This document shows positions 37,075 through 50,800 of a DNA stretch of 64,000 nucleotides, piece by piece. Below the pieces are notes generated by a model. The model did not search any database. It was not told the DNA's origin and saw nothing but the letters and a program-made list of their open reading frames with translations. Source of the DNA: Hemibagrus wyckioides (Eukaryota; Chordata; Actinopteri; Siluriformes; Bagridae); contig NC_080720.1 in assembly GCF_019097595.1 (NCBI RefSeq), positions 24,030,352 to 24,094,351 on the forward strand, given 5' to 3'. How positions within the stretch are numbered: the stretch's first letter is position 1; every line of letters begins with the position of its first letter. The position numbers and the translations under genes are program-made.

Positions 37075-37640
37075 AATATTCCCCCATTGTGCTCAAAAAG
37101 CTACAGTCCAGCCTCTATGTTGAAAAAGCATATTCTATGCTCCTGGGAACACCCTGAGGTGTTCTATTGGATTCAGATATGGTGACCAGGATGGCCACTG
37201 AAGAACACTGAATTCACAGTCATGTTCATGAAACCAGCTTGAGATTATTTTTGCTTTGTGATATGGTGCAATATCAGGCTGGAATAGAAGATAGAAAATG
37301 GATAATTTTAGTCATAAAGAGATGCACATGGTTAGCAAAAATACTCACAAATGGTCACATTCCAGCAATGATTGGTTAGTGTTAATGGGCCCAAAGTGTG
37401 CCACCTCCACCAGGCTGGACTATATTGTTGGCAGCAAACTCTGACCCTACCACCTGTGCCCCTCAGCAGAAACTGCGATTCATCAGACCAGACTAAGTTT
37501 TTCAAGTTTTTGACCGTCTGATTTTTGAGGCTGTTCTCACTGCAGCCTCAGCTTTCTGTTCTTGGCTGATAGAAGTGGAATCTGATGTGGTGTTGGGCTG
37601 ATCTGGCTTTCTATTAAATCAGTGTATATAGCACCCCCCT
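37075..37640 (-). mobile_element. Tc1-like transposase relic, reverse orientation
   Basis: The antisense blocks encode pieces such as the LGPLTL and EHLRVFPGA-like segments and the catalytic-region equivalents (AATGGGCCCAAAGTGTGCCA, then CATCAGACCAGACTAAGTTT). These resemble the element at 47737-48819. Frames are broken and terminal repeats were not identified. Confidence 0.65.
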
Positions 37641-37644
37641 GTGG

Positions 37645-38627
37645 TTAATATTTCTTACTGCAAAACAGCCGTAATATGGAACAAGTACAATATGTCCTGT
37701 ATTTTAACGTGGCATTGTGATTACTGAAGACATTTTATGTTGATGTAAATTAAAACACAAACATAAATATAAAATAATCCTACGCTTATTTTAATTCACT
37801 ACCTCTCCTTTTATCAGAGAATACTGGATATAATGACCCTTATACCTAATCACCCTGTACGATAATGGTAGTCTAGAATGATGGGTCTGATTCATTCTGA
37901 ACAACAAACCTCAATCACTACTTGTGTTTAATAAAATCAGCACTGTTTTATTACATTACCACTGATTTTTGTTAAATCAAATGGTTAACATTTTTTCAGA
38001 TGAATTTTAACCAACTCTCTTCTTACATGGAATTTTTTTCTTCACACAGGAGATTCTTAATCAAATAAATTTGAATTATCTTTATCGTTACTTTCAGTCC
38101 TCATAGTAAACAAGCTAGTTAGGAAGGTAAGAGGTTCAAAGACAATAGACCACAGAAACCACTTTTAAAATGGGTATGTTAAAACAATTGCAGGAAATAA
38201 ATCAATTAACATTTTAACCACTTTTTGTGCGATTATGTGATCAAGTGTAGTTCATCACCTCTTTTATGAAACAAGTCTGGTTTAACATCAAGTAAAGCCC
38301 ACGGTTCTCCAAGCAAATTCTAAAATATAGACAGACAGACAGACGGGGGTGCTACTGGTAGATGGATAAAGAGTGTGTGTGGCATTGATGGAGAGAGAGA
38401 GAGATGAAGTAAGAGTATCTGTTAGATACTACATTAACAGAGCGAGAAGAAGAGAAAGGTCTTGCACATGCAGGTGTGTGTGAGGATGATGGCTTAGTAA
38501 AATTATATCATTAAATCCATGTGAGGTAAACAATAGCTCTGGACTGCCTTCAGGGATGATAGCTAATTGAACTAGCAAAACTTGCTCTACTAAAAGTATT
38601 TTTTCAATTTAATGTACAATTCTTTGT
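37645..38627. other. Unassigned sequence downstream of ergic3
   Basis: AT-rich with a short GACA run (38330-38344) and GA runs near 38392. No gene is recognised. Confidence 0.4.
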
Positions 38628-38633
38628 TTTATT
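38628..38633 (-). terminator. ergic3: ergic3 poly(A) signal candidate
   Basis: The minus strand reads AATAAA 220 nt downstream of the ergic3 stop codon (38855-38853), a normal 3' UTR length for this gene. Confidence 0.55.
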
Positions 38634-38852
38634 CACGTATGCCTCATGGTGTCCAGTGACTTGTGAAGTCCATTTAGTTGGTTTCTTCCTCAAAGTGAAA
38701 GGCTTTGTGAGGTATCCGTGTGTATCCAATGGAAAGGCCATGTGTCAACGAAGTGTTCTTTATGGCCAAATACACACACACAAAAAGCTAGACATTCTCT
38801 CTTTCAACAAATAAAGGGGTCACAATTGTTCATAACAGGTTCAGAGACCTAA

Positions 38853-41800
38853 CTATGAAGCTTTTCCCAACTCAATCTTCTTCTGTATGGCTCTTGCTGA
38901 ATGGTATATTAAAGAATCGATGAGTCCAGCAACTAGAAGAAGAGAAGAGGAATAATTTAATTTACAGTTATGGCATAAATGTTACGTGAAGCAGTAATGT
39001 GTGAAAACCTACCTGTGAAAACGCCACCTATAATAGCACATACTCCAGTTAGGAAGTGAGTGAATGACCTGGGAGGACAAACAACAGTCAGTCAGAGTGC
39101 TCTTGTGTATATGCTTATTTAAATTCCATGTTTACACTAGTCTCTGTTATTGTTTTGTCTCTTTGGGTGATTATCATTAATTATTATAATTGAAATTTGC
39201 ATAATTAAATGTGAAAATGACATATGGTCAAATAAACTTAAAACTATGTTCTGCAACACAACAGTGAACCCTGAAATAAAAAATTAAAGATTCAGCCATA
39301 CAGTATTCCCATGAGCATATGTGTTCTGTGAAAACGTACCGCTGCTTCTCTGTGAATTTGACCATCATAGGCGAGAGCTCATACAGCACAAATACACCAG
39401 GCAGACCCTGATCCCCAATCAGCCCATTGGCTACTTTCTCGTGTCTGGTCACTGAAAATTGGTTTGTTTTCACCACCTAAGATAACAGAAACCATTTAGA
39501 CATAGAATCAATCCACTGTTCGGTACATACTACTGACCTACAATTTCCTGTTCGGCTGGACACATTACTAACATCTGTGTGGTTTCTTTTTTTAGCCAAA
39601 GGCCTCCTGCATTGGAATTTATGTTGAATAATATTTTGATTTTAGCAAAGTACTACGTTCATTAACACCCTCTAAAACCCTCATTACAGGATGATCCAGA
39701 GCTGTATCCCAAAGCACACATCTAGCAAAAATGTCCCTATCTTATTACTATATTTTGTGAGGAGGAGGAAAAAAATTAAAATAAAATAAATAAATGTAAT
39801 AATCATCATCATAATAATAGGTGGGGTGGTAGCGGCACAGCAGGTATGATCCTAGGCTAAGGTCACTGGCTGTGCTGAGTTTCTGGGAATGTTTATGTCC
39901 ATGTGGGTTCTATGGGACACCCCCCTCCTCTGAAAAACTTGAATATAATTTATAATTGCACTGCAGTGTACTGGCATCCCATCTGGGGTGTATTCCCTCA
40001 TTACACCCAGAATTCTGGGTACACAGTATCAGCATAAAGCAGTTACTGAAAGGACGTGAATGAGTGATCAACAATAATGCAGATATATAAGTGGTATAAT
40101 ATGTGGTAATAGTATGCATCCTTAGAGTAGGGTGGGAATAAATAATAATATTGAAAGTTAATGATACTCTGAACACCCTCATATAGAGAGTGCAGTGTGT
40201 ATTAAAAACAGCAAATACATTTAACTTATTTCGAACTGCAGATATTAGGAACTAACATACACTATATTGCCAAAAGTATTCGCTCACCCATCCAAATAAT
40301 CAGAATCATGTGTTCCAATCACTTCCATGGCCACAGGTGTATAAAATCAAGCACCTAGGCATGCAGACTGTTTTTACAAAAACATTTGTGAAAGAGTGAA
40401 TTTGTGAATGGGTCGCTCTCAGGAGCTCAGTGAATTCCAGCGTGGAACTGTGATAGGATGCCACCTGTGCAACAAATCCAGTCGTGAAATTTCCTCGCTC
40501 CTAAATATTCCACAGTCAACTGTCAGCTGTATTATAAGAACATGGAAGTGTTTGGGAACGACAGCAACTCAGCCATTAAGTGGTAGGCCACGTAAACTGA
40601 CGGAGCGGGGTCAGCGGATGCTGAGGCGCATTGTGCGAAGAGGTCGCCAACTTTCTGCAGAGTCAATCGCTACAGACCTCCAAACTTCATGTGGCCTTCA
40701 GATTAGCTCAAGAACAGTGCGCAGAGAGCTTCATGGAATGGGTTTCCATGGCCGAGCAGCTGCATCCAAGCCATACATCACCAAGTGCAATGCAAAGCAT
40801 CGGATGCAGTGGTGTAAAGCACGCCGCCACTGGACTCTAGAGCAGTGGGGACGCGTTCTCTGGAGTGACGAATCGCGCTTCTCCATGTGGCAATCTGATG
40901 GACGAGTCTGGGTTTGGCGGTCTGGCGGTTGCCAGGAGAACGGTACTTGTCTGACTGCATTGTGCCAAGTGTAAAGTTTGGTGGAGGGGGGATTATGGTG
41001 TGGGGTTGTTTTTCAGGAGCTGGGCTTGGCCCCTTAGTTCCAATGAAAGGAACTCTGAATGCTTCAGCATACCAAGACATTTTGGACAATTCCATGCTCC
41101 CAACTTTGTGGGAACAGTTTGGAGCTGGCCCCTTCCTCTTCCAACATGACTGTGCACCAGTGCACAAAGCAAGGTCCATAAAGACATGGATGAACCTGAC
41201 TGGCCTGCACAGAGTCCTGACCTCAGCCCGATAGAACACCTTTGGGATGAATTAGAGCGGAGACTGAGAGCCAGGCCTTCTCGTCCAACATCAGTGTGTG
41301 ACCTCACAAATGCGCTTCTGGAAGAATGGTCAAAAATTCCCATAAACACACTCCTAAACCTTGTGGACAGCCTTCCCAGAAGAGTTGAAGCTGGTATAGC
41401 CGACGTCTATATTGAACCCTATGGATTAGGAATGGGATGTCACTTAAGTTCATATGCGAGTCAAGGCAGGTGAGCGAATACTTTTGGCAATATAGTGTAT
41501 CTACAATGGCTCAGCTTGCAGCCGCCGTCTGATGTCTTAACTGTGGAGACAGAATCAGGGCTACAGTCTCCTGCATTGGTGCATTCAATTCACTTAAGAA
41601 TGATCGTATTTACGAGTTGAAAGCACATAAACGCCACCACAAAGTCGTAATTACGAGTGGGAAACTCTTTAAGCTCCGAGTTGGGGGCGTGTCTGTAAGA
41701 AAACAGTGCAATCAGAGGACGCTACGTCTGTAAGGTAAATTTGTCTCTTTTCTGGTTTGTAATTTACAATAAAACAAGTCAGTTGGCTGCAAAGAATACG

Positions 41801-44800
41801 ATAGCAATGTAAATTTACGATATAATATGTAATGATAAAGTTTACAAGTGATTATTGTTAATTTTCTAGAAGTAAAGGTAAAACATTGCTTTTTTTTCAT
41901 CATCTTGCGCCGATGAAAGTGAACTGAACACAGCTGACGTCGTAATTACGACTTCCCAACTCGTAAAAACGAACTTCCCAATAGGATTTGTACGTTCGGT
42001 ACAGTATCTGTACTTTACCGAATAATTTAACTTCAGTTTGCTTTCACTTGTAGGAAACTCACCTCTCCGTCTCCTTTAACGTAAACTGTTGGTACTATTT
42101 TCACGAAGTACTGGTACATCATTGACGCTGGAAAATAATAGGGAAAATAATGAAAAAGGTTCAGAAAAACACCGCTGCAGTCTAGGCTCTGCCTGAAGAG
42201 GGCGCTATGCGTTTACTCTCTCCTCTTTTCTCCTCTGCTATTTCCTGTTACGTAAAGGTGTCTTTCTAAATCGACAACTGAGACAACACGCAGCTGAACA
42301 GACTACAAACCTCGAAACAAGGTTAAAACGATTCTGGGAAATACTCGGTCAGTTACTTGGGAAAGGTATAAATAATTCGGATTTTCTATATTCTGCAACG
42401 CTAGGTTTCTATTTGTATTTTTAAAGGTTGTAAAGCCAGACATGGGTGACACCTTAGCATTGTTGCTAGCTAGCTGCTCTTAATTATTAAATGCCTGCAA
42501 GCAAAACTGGATTAGTTTCTTAACGCTGTCTGAAACAATCTGTATAAACTACTCCGGTTACCTACATAGCACCTAGCTATCGGAAACAGCAGCTCGTATC
42601 TAAACCTTGCTTATGTCTTCAGCTAAAATTAAAGTTCCTTGATACTAGAGTTTAAAAAATAGGCTATGAGAACATACAATACGATTCAATGTCATGGTTC
42701 GTCATGGAATAATGTTAATCCACTGATTAAATAAAGTTTTAGGTTTCTAGTAAAGCAGCATCTAAACAGGTACGTGTTTTCATTTAGATCCACCCAGAGT
42801 ACAGATGCCTGTAGCTGTAGGACCGTATGGACAGGCACAGCCAAGCTGTTTTGACAGAGTCAAAATGGGCTTCATGATGGGCTTTGCAGTCGGAATGGCG
42901 GCTGGTGCCATGTTTGGAACGTTCTCCTGCCTAAGGTGAGCTCTCCACTTCGGTAAAGAGTTTAATGTAGTGGCTCCAAACTTCCCAAGGATACAACAAA
43001 TCATGGTCTGTCTGGTACAGGGGTCTAACACTCATTTTAGGCAAGGGGCCACATTATCTGTGAAATAATTAAATACAATGAATGCCTCACATGTATTCAT
43101 GCTCTTGAACCTTTACAGTGTTAAAAAAAAAATACAATACAGAATTTTATTTAGAATGAACTCAATGTATTTATTGGCCTGGACATGAAACTTTTCAGTG
43201 TGCCTTAAACCACAGGTGCAGTAATACTGTCATAGTGAGCAACATCTATATTTATTTGTTAGTGCTGAAACATCTTTATAATATATAACTCCAGGGAGAT
43301 TGCGAGTTTATATCCTGATGATGCCACAGCTATCTGAGAGCAAAACTGACTGTCATGTCAGGGAGGGAGGGAATGAGGGTATGGTTTGCTCGCTCTCCCT
43401 GTCAATCACAGTGACACTAGCCAATCATTCACACCTGTGAACTCACGCATGTGAAGTGGGTGCATAGTGATTTCCTCCAGGTGTGTTACAAGGCAATGTA
43501 CGAGCAGCTGGTTGAAAAGATGCAGTTAACTGGCTTTACATCTCTTGGACAAAGCACAAGATAGCTTCCCTGGTGGGCAGTTGTCAAATGGTTGGGGAGA
43601 CTTAACCTGAGGATGGAAATTAGCTGGCTGACTGAATTAGAGGGAAAAATTTGGGGGTGGGGGGCAACTTATGTACGGATTATACTTGCTGCAACTAGAA
43701 AGATAATATTGTTGTTGTTTTGTTCAGTATGACAACATGCAGACTCCTTTCTATTGTTCTATATTGTACTAATTTAATACACTCCTGTTTCTATACAGAA
43801 TTGGGATGAGAGGTCGAGAGCTGATGAGTGGAGTGGGAAAGACCATGATGCAAAGTGGGGGTACATTTGGAACCTTCATGGCCATTGGCATGGGCATTCG
43901 CTGCTGACTATGCTGTTCACTTTACTTGACTCTTCCTTCTTTTCATATATTCACAATGTCAGAAAACTGTTTAATAAAATTGTATTAATAAAACTGTTAA
44001 TAAAATTGTAATTTAAAAAACCTCTAAGACATACAGATGCAAGAACTTTGGAATTTGTCCTGTTGTGATAATTGCTTTTGGAGAGAAGACATCAGTTTCT
44101 ACTCCAAGTTAAGATTGAAATGGCAATCCTTCATTTCAAATAGTGGAAAGTGGCATGCTAGTAATAATGTAAATGACTTGATATTTCAGGGTTGACAGAC
44201 AGCCAGTAGGCTGGCTATAAAGTGAATTGATTCTGAAGATCACATTATTGCAGACCTCTGTTCAACTGGGATTGCCAAACAAACAAGATTTCCATTGAAA
44301 AATTAGGCTTGTACTAAAACAAAAGGTTTCATACGTATTAGATTGCGTGTTCTCAGACGATGTCTTAGAAGCTTTACTTTTACCCAAATGATGCAGACAA
44401 ATTCTATTATCACTCAGATGTCATAGTGATTTGGTAGTGATAGTGATTTGGTCATTTCAGCAAAAATTCTGACTATAGAGTTAAAGGCACAAATCTGAAT
44501 TTGAATGTTTTTGTTTTAAATTTGTATCATACCATCTGAGATCTTTTGTGGTTTCCAGAAAAGCAATATAATAAACTTAACTGTTGAACATAATTTAATT
44601 TACAATTCAAAATGAAGCTTATAATCAATTTCTAAGCAGCTTGCAGTCTCTTTTAGTTAGTATTTTCAGTTGCAAAGTTTTGTCCACATGAATCATTGTT
44701 TAAGAAAAGTGTACATTTTACATTCTAATCTGCTTTGCTAAAAGAGGGGAGAAATGGTTTTCATACTGTAGAGAAAAGCCTGCTTTCATGGTCCCATTCA

Positions 44801-47800
44801 CCTGCTGTGCTGCAATATGCTGCAGTGTGTGTATGAGGGAATGGGAGATGTGGTTTGTGTATAACTGCTTCTGCCTAAATCTTATCCAGATGTTATTCTG
44901 AAAGTGAATCTAAAAAAACAATTAACAGAGACTAAATGCTATATAGAAATTGATTGGATATGTACTTCATTTTTAACTTCATGAAGTATGAAAGCCTTGA
45001 TCTGAAAGCTGGTTTTGTAAACTTATTAACAAAAGCTACATACCTTGTGTTGCTACAACATTAGTTCCATCTAGTGGGTTGACAATTCCAGGATAATCTT
45101 TTCCAAATGAGAGATGTTTAATCAAATGGGTCATGTTGATCTATGGATATTTAAGAAATGAAATTTACTTACACAAATGGAATAAATATTGAGGAGATAT
45201 GGTATCAGACCGTGTAGAATAAATAAAAACAAGAATCAAGGCTTACATTATCCAGTCCATAACTCTGCAAATCATGAACTGGGGAGGGAAAAAAAGTTTT
45301 GGCAAACATGTTATAAGTTGTTTGGTTGTGCAAAGTAACTCCTTGATTCTGATTAGTCAACAAAGTCACAATTCTGGAATGGAAGCAAAGCATAATAAAA
45401 CAGTGAGAAACCAAAGACTTTAAAATACAATATATGAATGTATTTAGGGGACTATACATCTATGTAAGTAAAAGATTGACTTACTTTCCACAGCATGAAC
45501 TGCGGAAAGAAGAGAAAGGAGTCACGGTAATGCTTTTGTCCTTTGGGGAAACAAGTGTCTAAAAGGACATACCTTGTCCCATAAATTACTTAAAAATTAT
45601 TTTTAAAAGGGGTGCATCTCTTATGTCTATGGCAATGAACAACAATTGAAAAGATCAAACTAATCTACACTCAAAATGAAAGATGCACTACGTCCTGGTT
45701 TATGGAAGTATTTTACAGACAAATGTAGCAAGGCATCAGAAATGCAAATGGAATTGCGATTCCATCTGAATTTTGACAAGCTCCATACGCAATGATGAAG
45801 AAGTGAAGTAACGACAGGGTAATTGCTATTGTTTTTTTTTGATATATATAGCAGAGTCATAACTCAAAACACATGGGAGATACAACTGGAAATTAACTTT
45901 GCTTTTCCATTTGAATTATATCACAATTTGTGTGTTCAAAAATAGAAAATGTAATGGAAAATTGTCTGGAAAATATTTCCATACTGGGTTGATGACGGGA
46001 AATCTTCAAATACATGAATATTCTTCCTACCAGATAAACATTTTCATTGTCTATATTTAATAGTTATCATATCAAAGATATATACTTGAGAACCTTCCTT
46101 GAAGGGAGGATCTGTTCATTATCGAAAACATACAAGATCATCAGAGTTAGTATCATGGCTTGGACATGCATGACTCACTAACTCATGATGGTAGCAGCAT
46201 CATGAATTCATAAGTCTACAGAAACATTCTGTTTGCAAATTATGAAGCAAGACAATGAATCAAAAAACAGTCCCAATGCAATAGCACTTTATCATGGGAA
46301 AAAGTGGTTATAAGCAAGTCAGTCATCAGACAACTGATCATGGGGTTTCCTCTTCAGGAGGTGAAATGCATGAATAAAAATAACCCCCCAAAAATAAAAC
46401 AAACAATTGAAAGAAGCTGCAGTATAAGCCTGGGAAAAATTGAATAAATAAAAGAAGAATACAACAGTTTGCTGATGTCAGAGGGTTGCTGGCCTGATGC
46501 AGTTATTGCAAGGAAGGGATATGCAACCAAATATTAAGTGTTACTTACTTTAAGATTCTCTGTCCCTATACATTTTATCTAAACCTTGGGTGGTCTGTTA
46601 ACAAAAGGTACCATGTTGTTACACATGTCTAGATGTAAAGATCAGGAAATAAAAACTGAAATCCTAGGATGGGCAAGTTGCTGTGCTCCCGAACACTAAT
46701 ACAGAACCTTCCCTTGCTCCCACCTGGGATAATCTGATCTTTCATTTTTCCTGACACCAGTATACAGCCCTCTTATCCACAAAACCTGTTTGCACTATAG
46801 GCTCCCCAGAGCTCAAAGGTGGACTTGGAGGAATACATAGACACTGTGATTGTCTACATCAAACTAGCTGTGTGGACAAAGTCACAATGAAGGAAGAAAA
46901 AAAATGATGTTTCCAAATTAGAAACTGTGAATGAGCCAAGAGGTACAAAATCTTTTAAAAGCTATAATGCCTTTAAACCTGGCAACACTGCAGCAGTATC
47001 TAGTCCTTTCTCACATCAAAGCCATTCCCCACTACACTCACACCAGTTCACTAAAAAGCTAACAGATCCACAGATGATGGCATTTTCTTGTGCTTCATAC
47101 TGCCCTGGCTCACTTGGAGAGACAGGATACATAGTGTGATATGTGGACTAAAGATCACGGTCATTCCCAGCAAGTTCACCTCCAAACTCCCCAAAGAATG
47201 CATCAGCCCATCACACCTGGATCCTGAACATCCTGTCAGATTATCATCAGACAGTGAGATTGAGCCCCATCCTCTACTCCCTTTTCAAACAACTGTGTTC
47301 CTGCATGTGCCACCAACACCATGATAACATTTACAGATGACTTGGTTGTGACAGTAAAGATTCACCCTACAAATGTACTTCATGCTCCTAGCGACCTTCT
47401 ACTGCTAGTAGCATCTAACATACAGAATTGCTGCGAAGTATCTCGCAGGAAAGACATCTACCGCTCACACAGCCTTAGGAAATATGGACTCTGTCCACAG
47501 AACATCTGACAAGTACTGGTTACTGATCATTTACACTTCACACTCTAAACCTCTCATCTGTAGAAGATGAACATGGGCAACTGTTATAGATAATAACCTT
47601 AGCTCTCAGGAAATAATATATTTAGCCAGTTGTACTATACTGATTTTGTTGCAGTTGTGTACATCTGAGCTGTTGCACCATTACTTGTACTTTCAGAAGG
47701 GACAGCTTGTACAACCATTATTAACAAAAGCATATACACTGATTAGGCATAACATTATGAGCAGTGAGAGGTGAAGTGAATAACTGATGATCTCGTCTTC

Positions 47801-50800
47801 ATGGCACCTGTTAGTGGGTGGGATATATTAGGCAGCAAGTGAACATTTTGTCCTCAAAGTTGATGTGTTAGAAGCAGGAAAAATGGGCAAGCATAAGGAT
47901 TTGAGCGAGTTTGACAAGGGCCAAATTGTGATGGCTAGATGACTGGATCAGAGCATCTCCAAAACTGCAGCTTTTGTGGGGTGTTCCCAGTCTGCAGTGG
48001 TCAGTATCTATCAAAAGTGGTCCAAGGAAGGAACAGTTGTGAACTGGCGACAGGGTCATGGCCGTTTGATGTGCGTGAGATGTGGTCCGATCCAACAGAC
48101 GAGCTACTATTGCTGAAGAAGTTAATGCTGGTTCTGATAGAAAGGTGTCAGAATACACAGTGCATCACAGTTTGTTGTGTATGGGGCTGCATAGCCGCAG
48201 ACCAGTCAGGGTGCCCATGCTGACCCCTGGACCACGGACCAAAAAGAAGGTGGCTTGGTCTGATGAATTACATTTTCTTTTACATCACGTTAATGGCTGG
48301 GTGCCTGTGCGTTGCTTACCCAGGGAACAAATGGTACCAGGATGCACTATGGGAAGAAGGCAAGCCGGCAGAGCCAGTGTCATGCTTTGGGTAATGTTCT
48401 GCTGGGAAACCTTGGGTCCTGCCATCCATGTGAATGTTACTTTGACACATACCACCTACCTAAGAATTGTTGCAGACCATGTACACCCTTTCATGGAAAC
48501 GGTATTCCCTGATGGCTGTGGCCTCTTTCAGCGGGATAATACACCGTGCCACAAAGCAAAAATGGGCCTTCAAAGTCCCCATCTCAATCCAATCGAGCAT
48601 CTGTGGGATGTGCTGGACAAAAAAGTCTGATCCATGGAGGCCCCACCTCGCAACTTTCATGACTTAAAGAATCTGCTGCTAACATCTTGGTGCCAGATAC
48701 CACAGCACACCTTCAGGGATCTAGTGTAGTCCATGCCTCGACAGGTCATGGCGTTTGGCAGTCAAAGGGGAATCAACAAGATATTAGGCAGGTGGTCATA
48801 ATGTTGTGCCTGATCAGTGTACGTTGTAAATGATACTAATTACACTATATAAGGGCTCAGTTCTGTCCACATTTGTTTTTCAGTCTGGACCATTATAAAA
48901 AGTTTTCCCACCAGAGATGAACTCAATAATGTTTCACTTGGATGAGGACCAACACCCCTGGTGGTACAACAGGGTTCAACTGTTTGTTCACACCTCTCAA
49001 AATGAGCTGAACTAAACAACAAAGACAGTTTGCTTGGTTCACAAAACAAGATAGGTGTAAAAACACCCTACAAAAAGAACAAATAAACAGGAGGCATGAG
49101 GCAGTGGAATTTATAAGCACATGCATTCTGACCTCAAGCAAAACAGAGTACCATACACAAATGAATGGATGCTCTACAAAATCTAAAAAAAAAATCTGTT
49201 AACCTAGGAATGAGCTGATTACATGCATACATTTATAAAATATAAGCTAGATTTTATTAAAAATGATTGATTGTATTTCTATACTTTCTGCTACAAATAA
49301 AAAAATCTGAAAATCTAAAAAAAAAAAACCCTGTAGACTGAAAAATCTGAGTCTGCTACTATAAACCAAGGCTAAATCTGGGCTGACATCAAAGGAAACT
49401 GGCATCAGTACTCACCATGAACATGAGACTGCTGAAAACTCTTTCCAGGGGCAAAGTGGAAATTACCAGCAACCTAAAGCAAGAAATTGCAAGAAATAAT
49501 TTTTTTTAAGACACTATCCAAGAAAGATGATGATTACAGCCCCAGCATAAACAATGTGTTGTATAAGTATTCATGAAGGAAACTGATTTAATTGGGAATA
49601 TGTCATGAATATGCATGTTTTTTTCAGTGCATGTTTGCTACCTTATTGACCTCAAGGAAGCCATAGACCTGGCAACCTTCGTTCTTTTGCTCTTGCATCT
49701 TCTGACTGAAGCCCTCTCTCTTACACTGCTCAATGGTGTCAGGTGTCTTAAAGGCCCAGCCACGGCGACGGTATGCCTCACGCACATCATCACACGTGTT
49801 ACAGCACCTAAATATCAGTAAGAAGACCAGTAGTCTCTAGAGATTTTTTAGTGTCATTACATTATTTGTAATTTAAATTTGTGAGTTTGAATGGATGTAC
49901 ATGCACAAATAATTCCTGAGACATCTTTGTCCCCCCCCCCCATTTCATATCTACATCCTGATTTAGCAGGACTTCATTCACCCCTGTATGATGAAGTGCC
50001 AGTAGTATTATGGACATGGTAGTCTTTTACTATAAATCAGTTAAAACTTGTAATTCAGATGGAAATATGAGACCTGATCATCACTCTTATATGAGCTTCT
50101 TGGACACAATTTTCAAAACCATAGACAAACAAGACAAACTGCCCCAGATCACTATCACTCTTCCATCACACTTTATTGCTAGCACTATGCATTCCGGTAG
50201 GGTACATTCTCTTGGCAGCTGCTAAATCCAGTTTCATCAGAATGCCAGATGCCAGAACACATTTCCACTGCTCCAGAGACCAGAGTTGGCATGTTTTACA
50301 ACATTCCAGCTGGTGCTTGGTATTGTGTATTAAGATCTTAGGCTCAAGTGCAGCTGTTCGACCATGAAAACCCAGTGCATGGAGTACCCAAAGCACAGTT
50401 GTTGTGCTGATGTTGCTTCCAGAAGCAAAAAAAAAAACAACAACTCAGTTTTTAGGCTGATGATATCCCAAGTCTGTGACCTACTGAACCAGTGTTAATA
50501 TATTCATTGATAGAGACATCAAAGCACTTTTGTACGTCGCTTGGATAAAAGCATCTGCCAAATGCCAGAAATGTAAATGTAAGAAATGCAACAAAGAATA
50601 CTCCCAAAACCTAAATAAATATACTCTTTAATGCTAAATGCCCCAAACTAAAATAAATATACCCATGCCCTCTATTTGCCATAAGTCTATTTGCCTCAAG
50701 TCAACATCACTGTAACCTCCAATTGCTTGAAACCCGAATATATAAATAACACCCAGCATGCTAATTGCTCCAAAGCCCCAAAACAAATATCCACCATGAC

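Noticed and set aside
43030..43690. CAGGGGTCTAACACTC start inside the romo1 intron as a hAT element
   Set aside because: Only one end is suggestive. I found no matching inverted terminus or target duplication.
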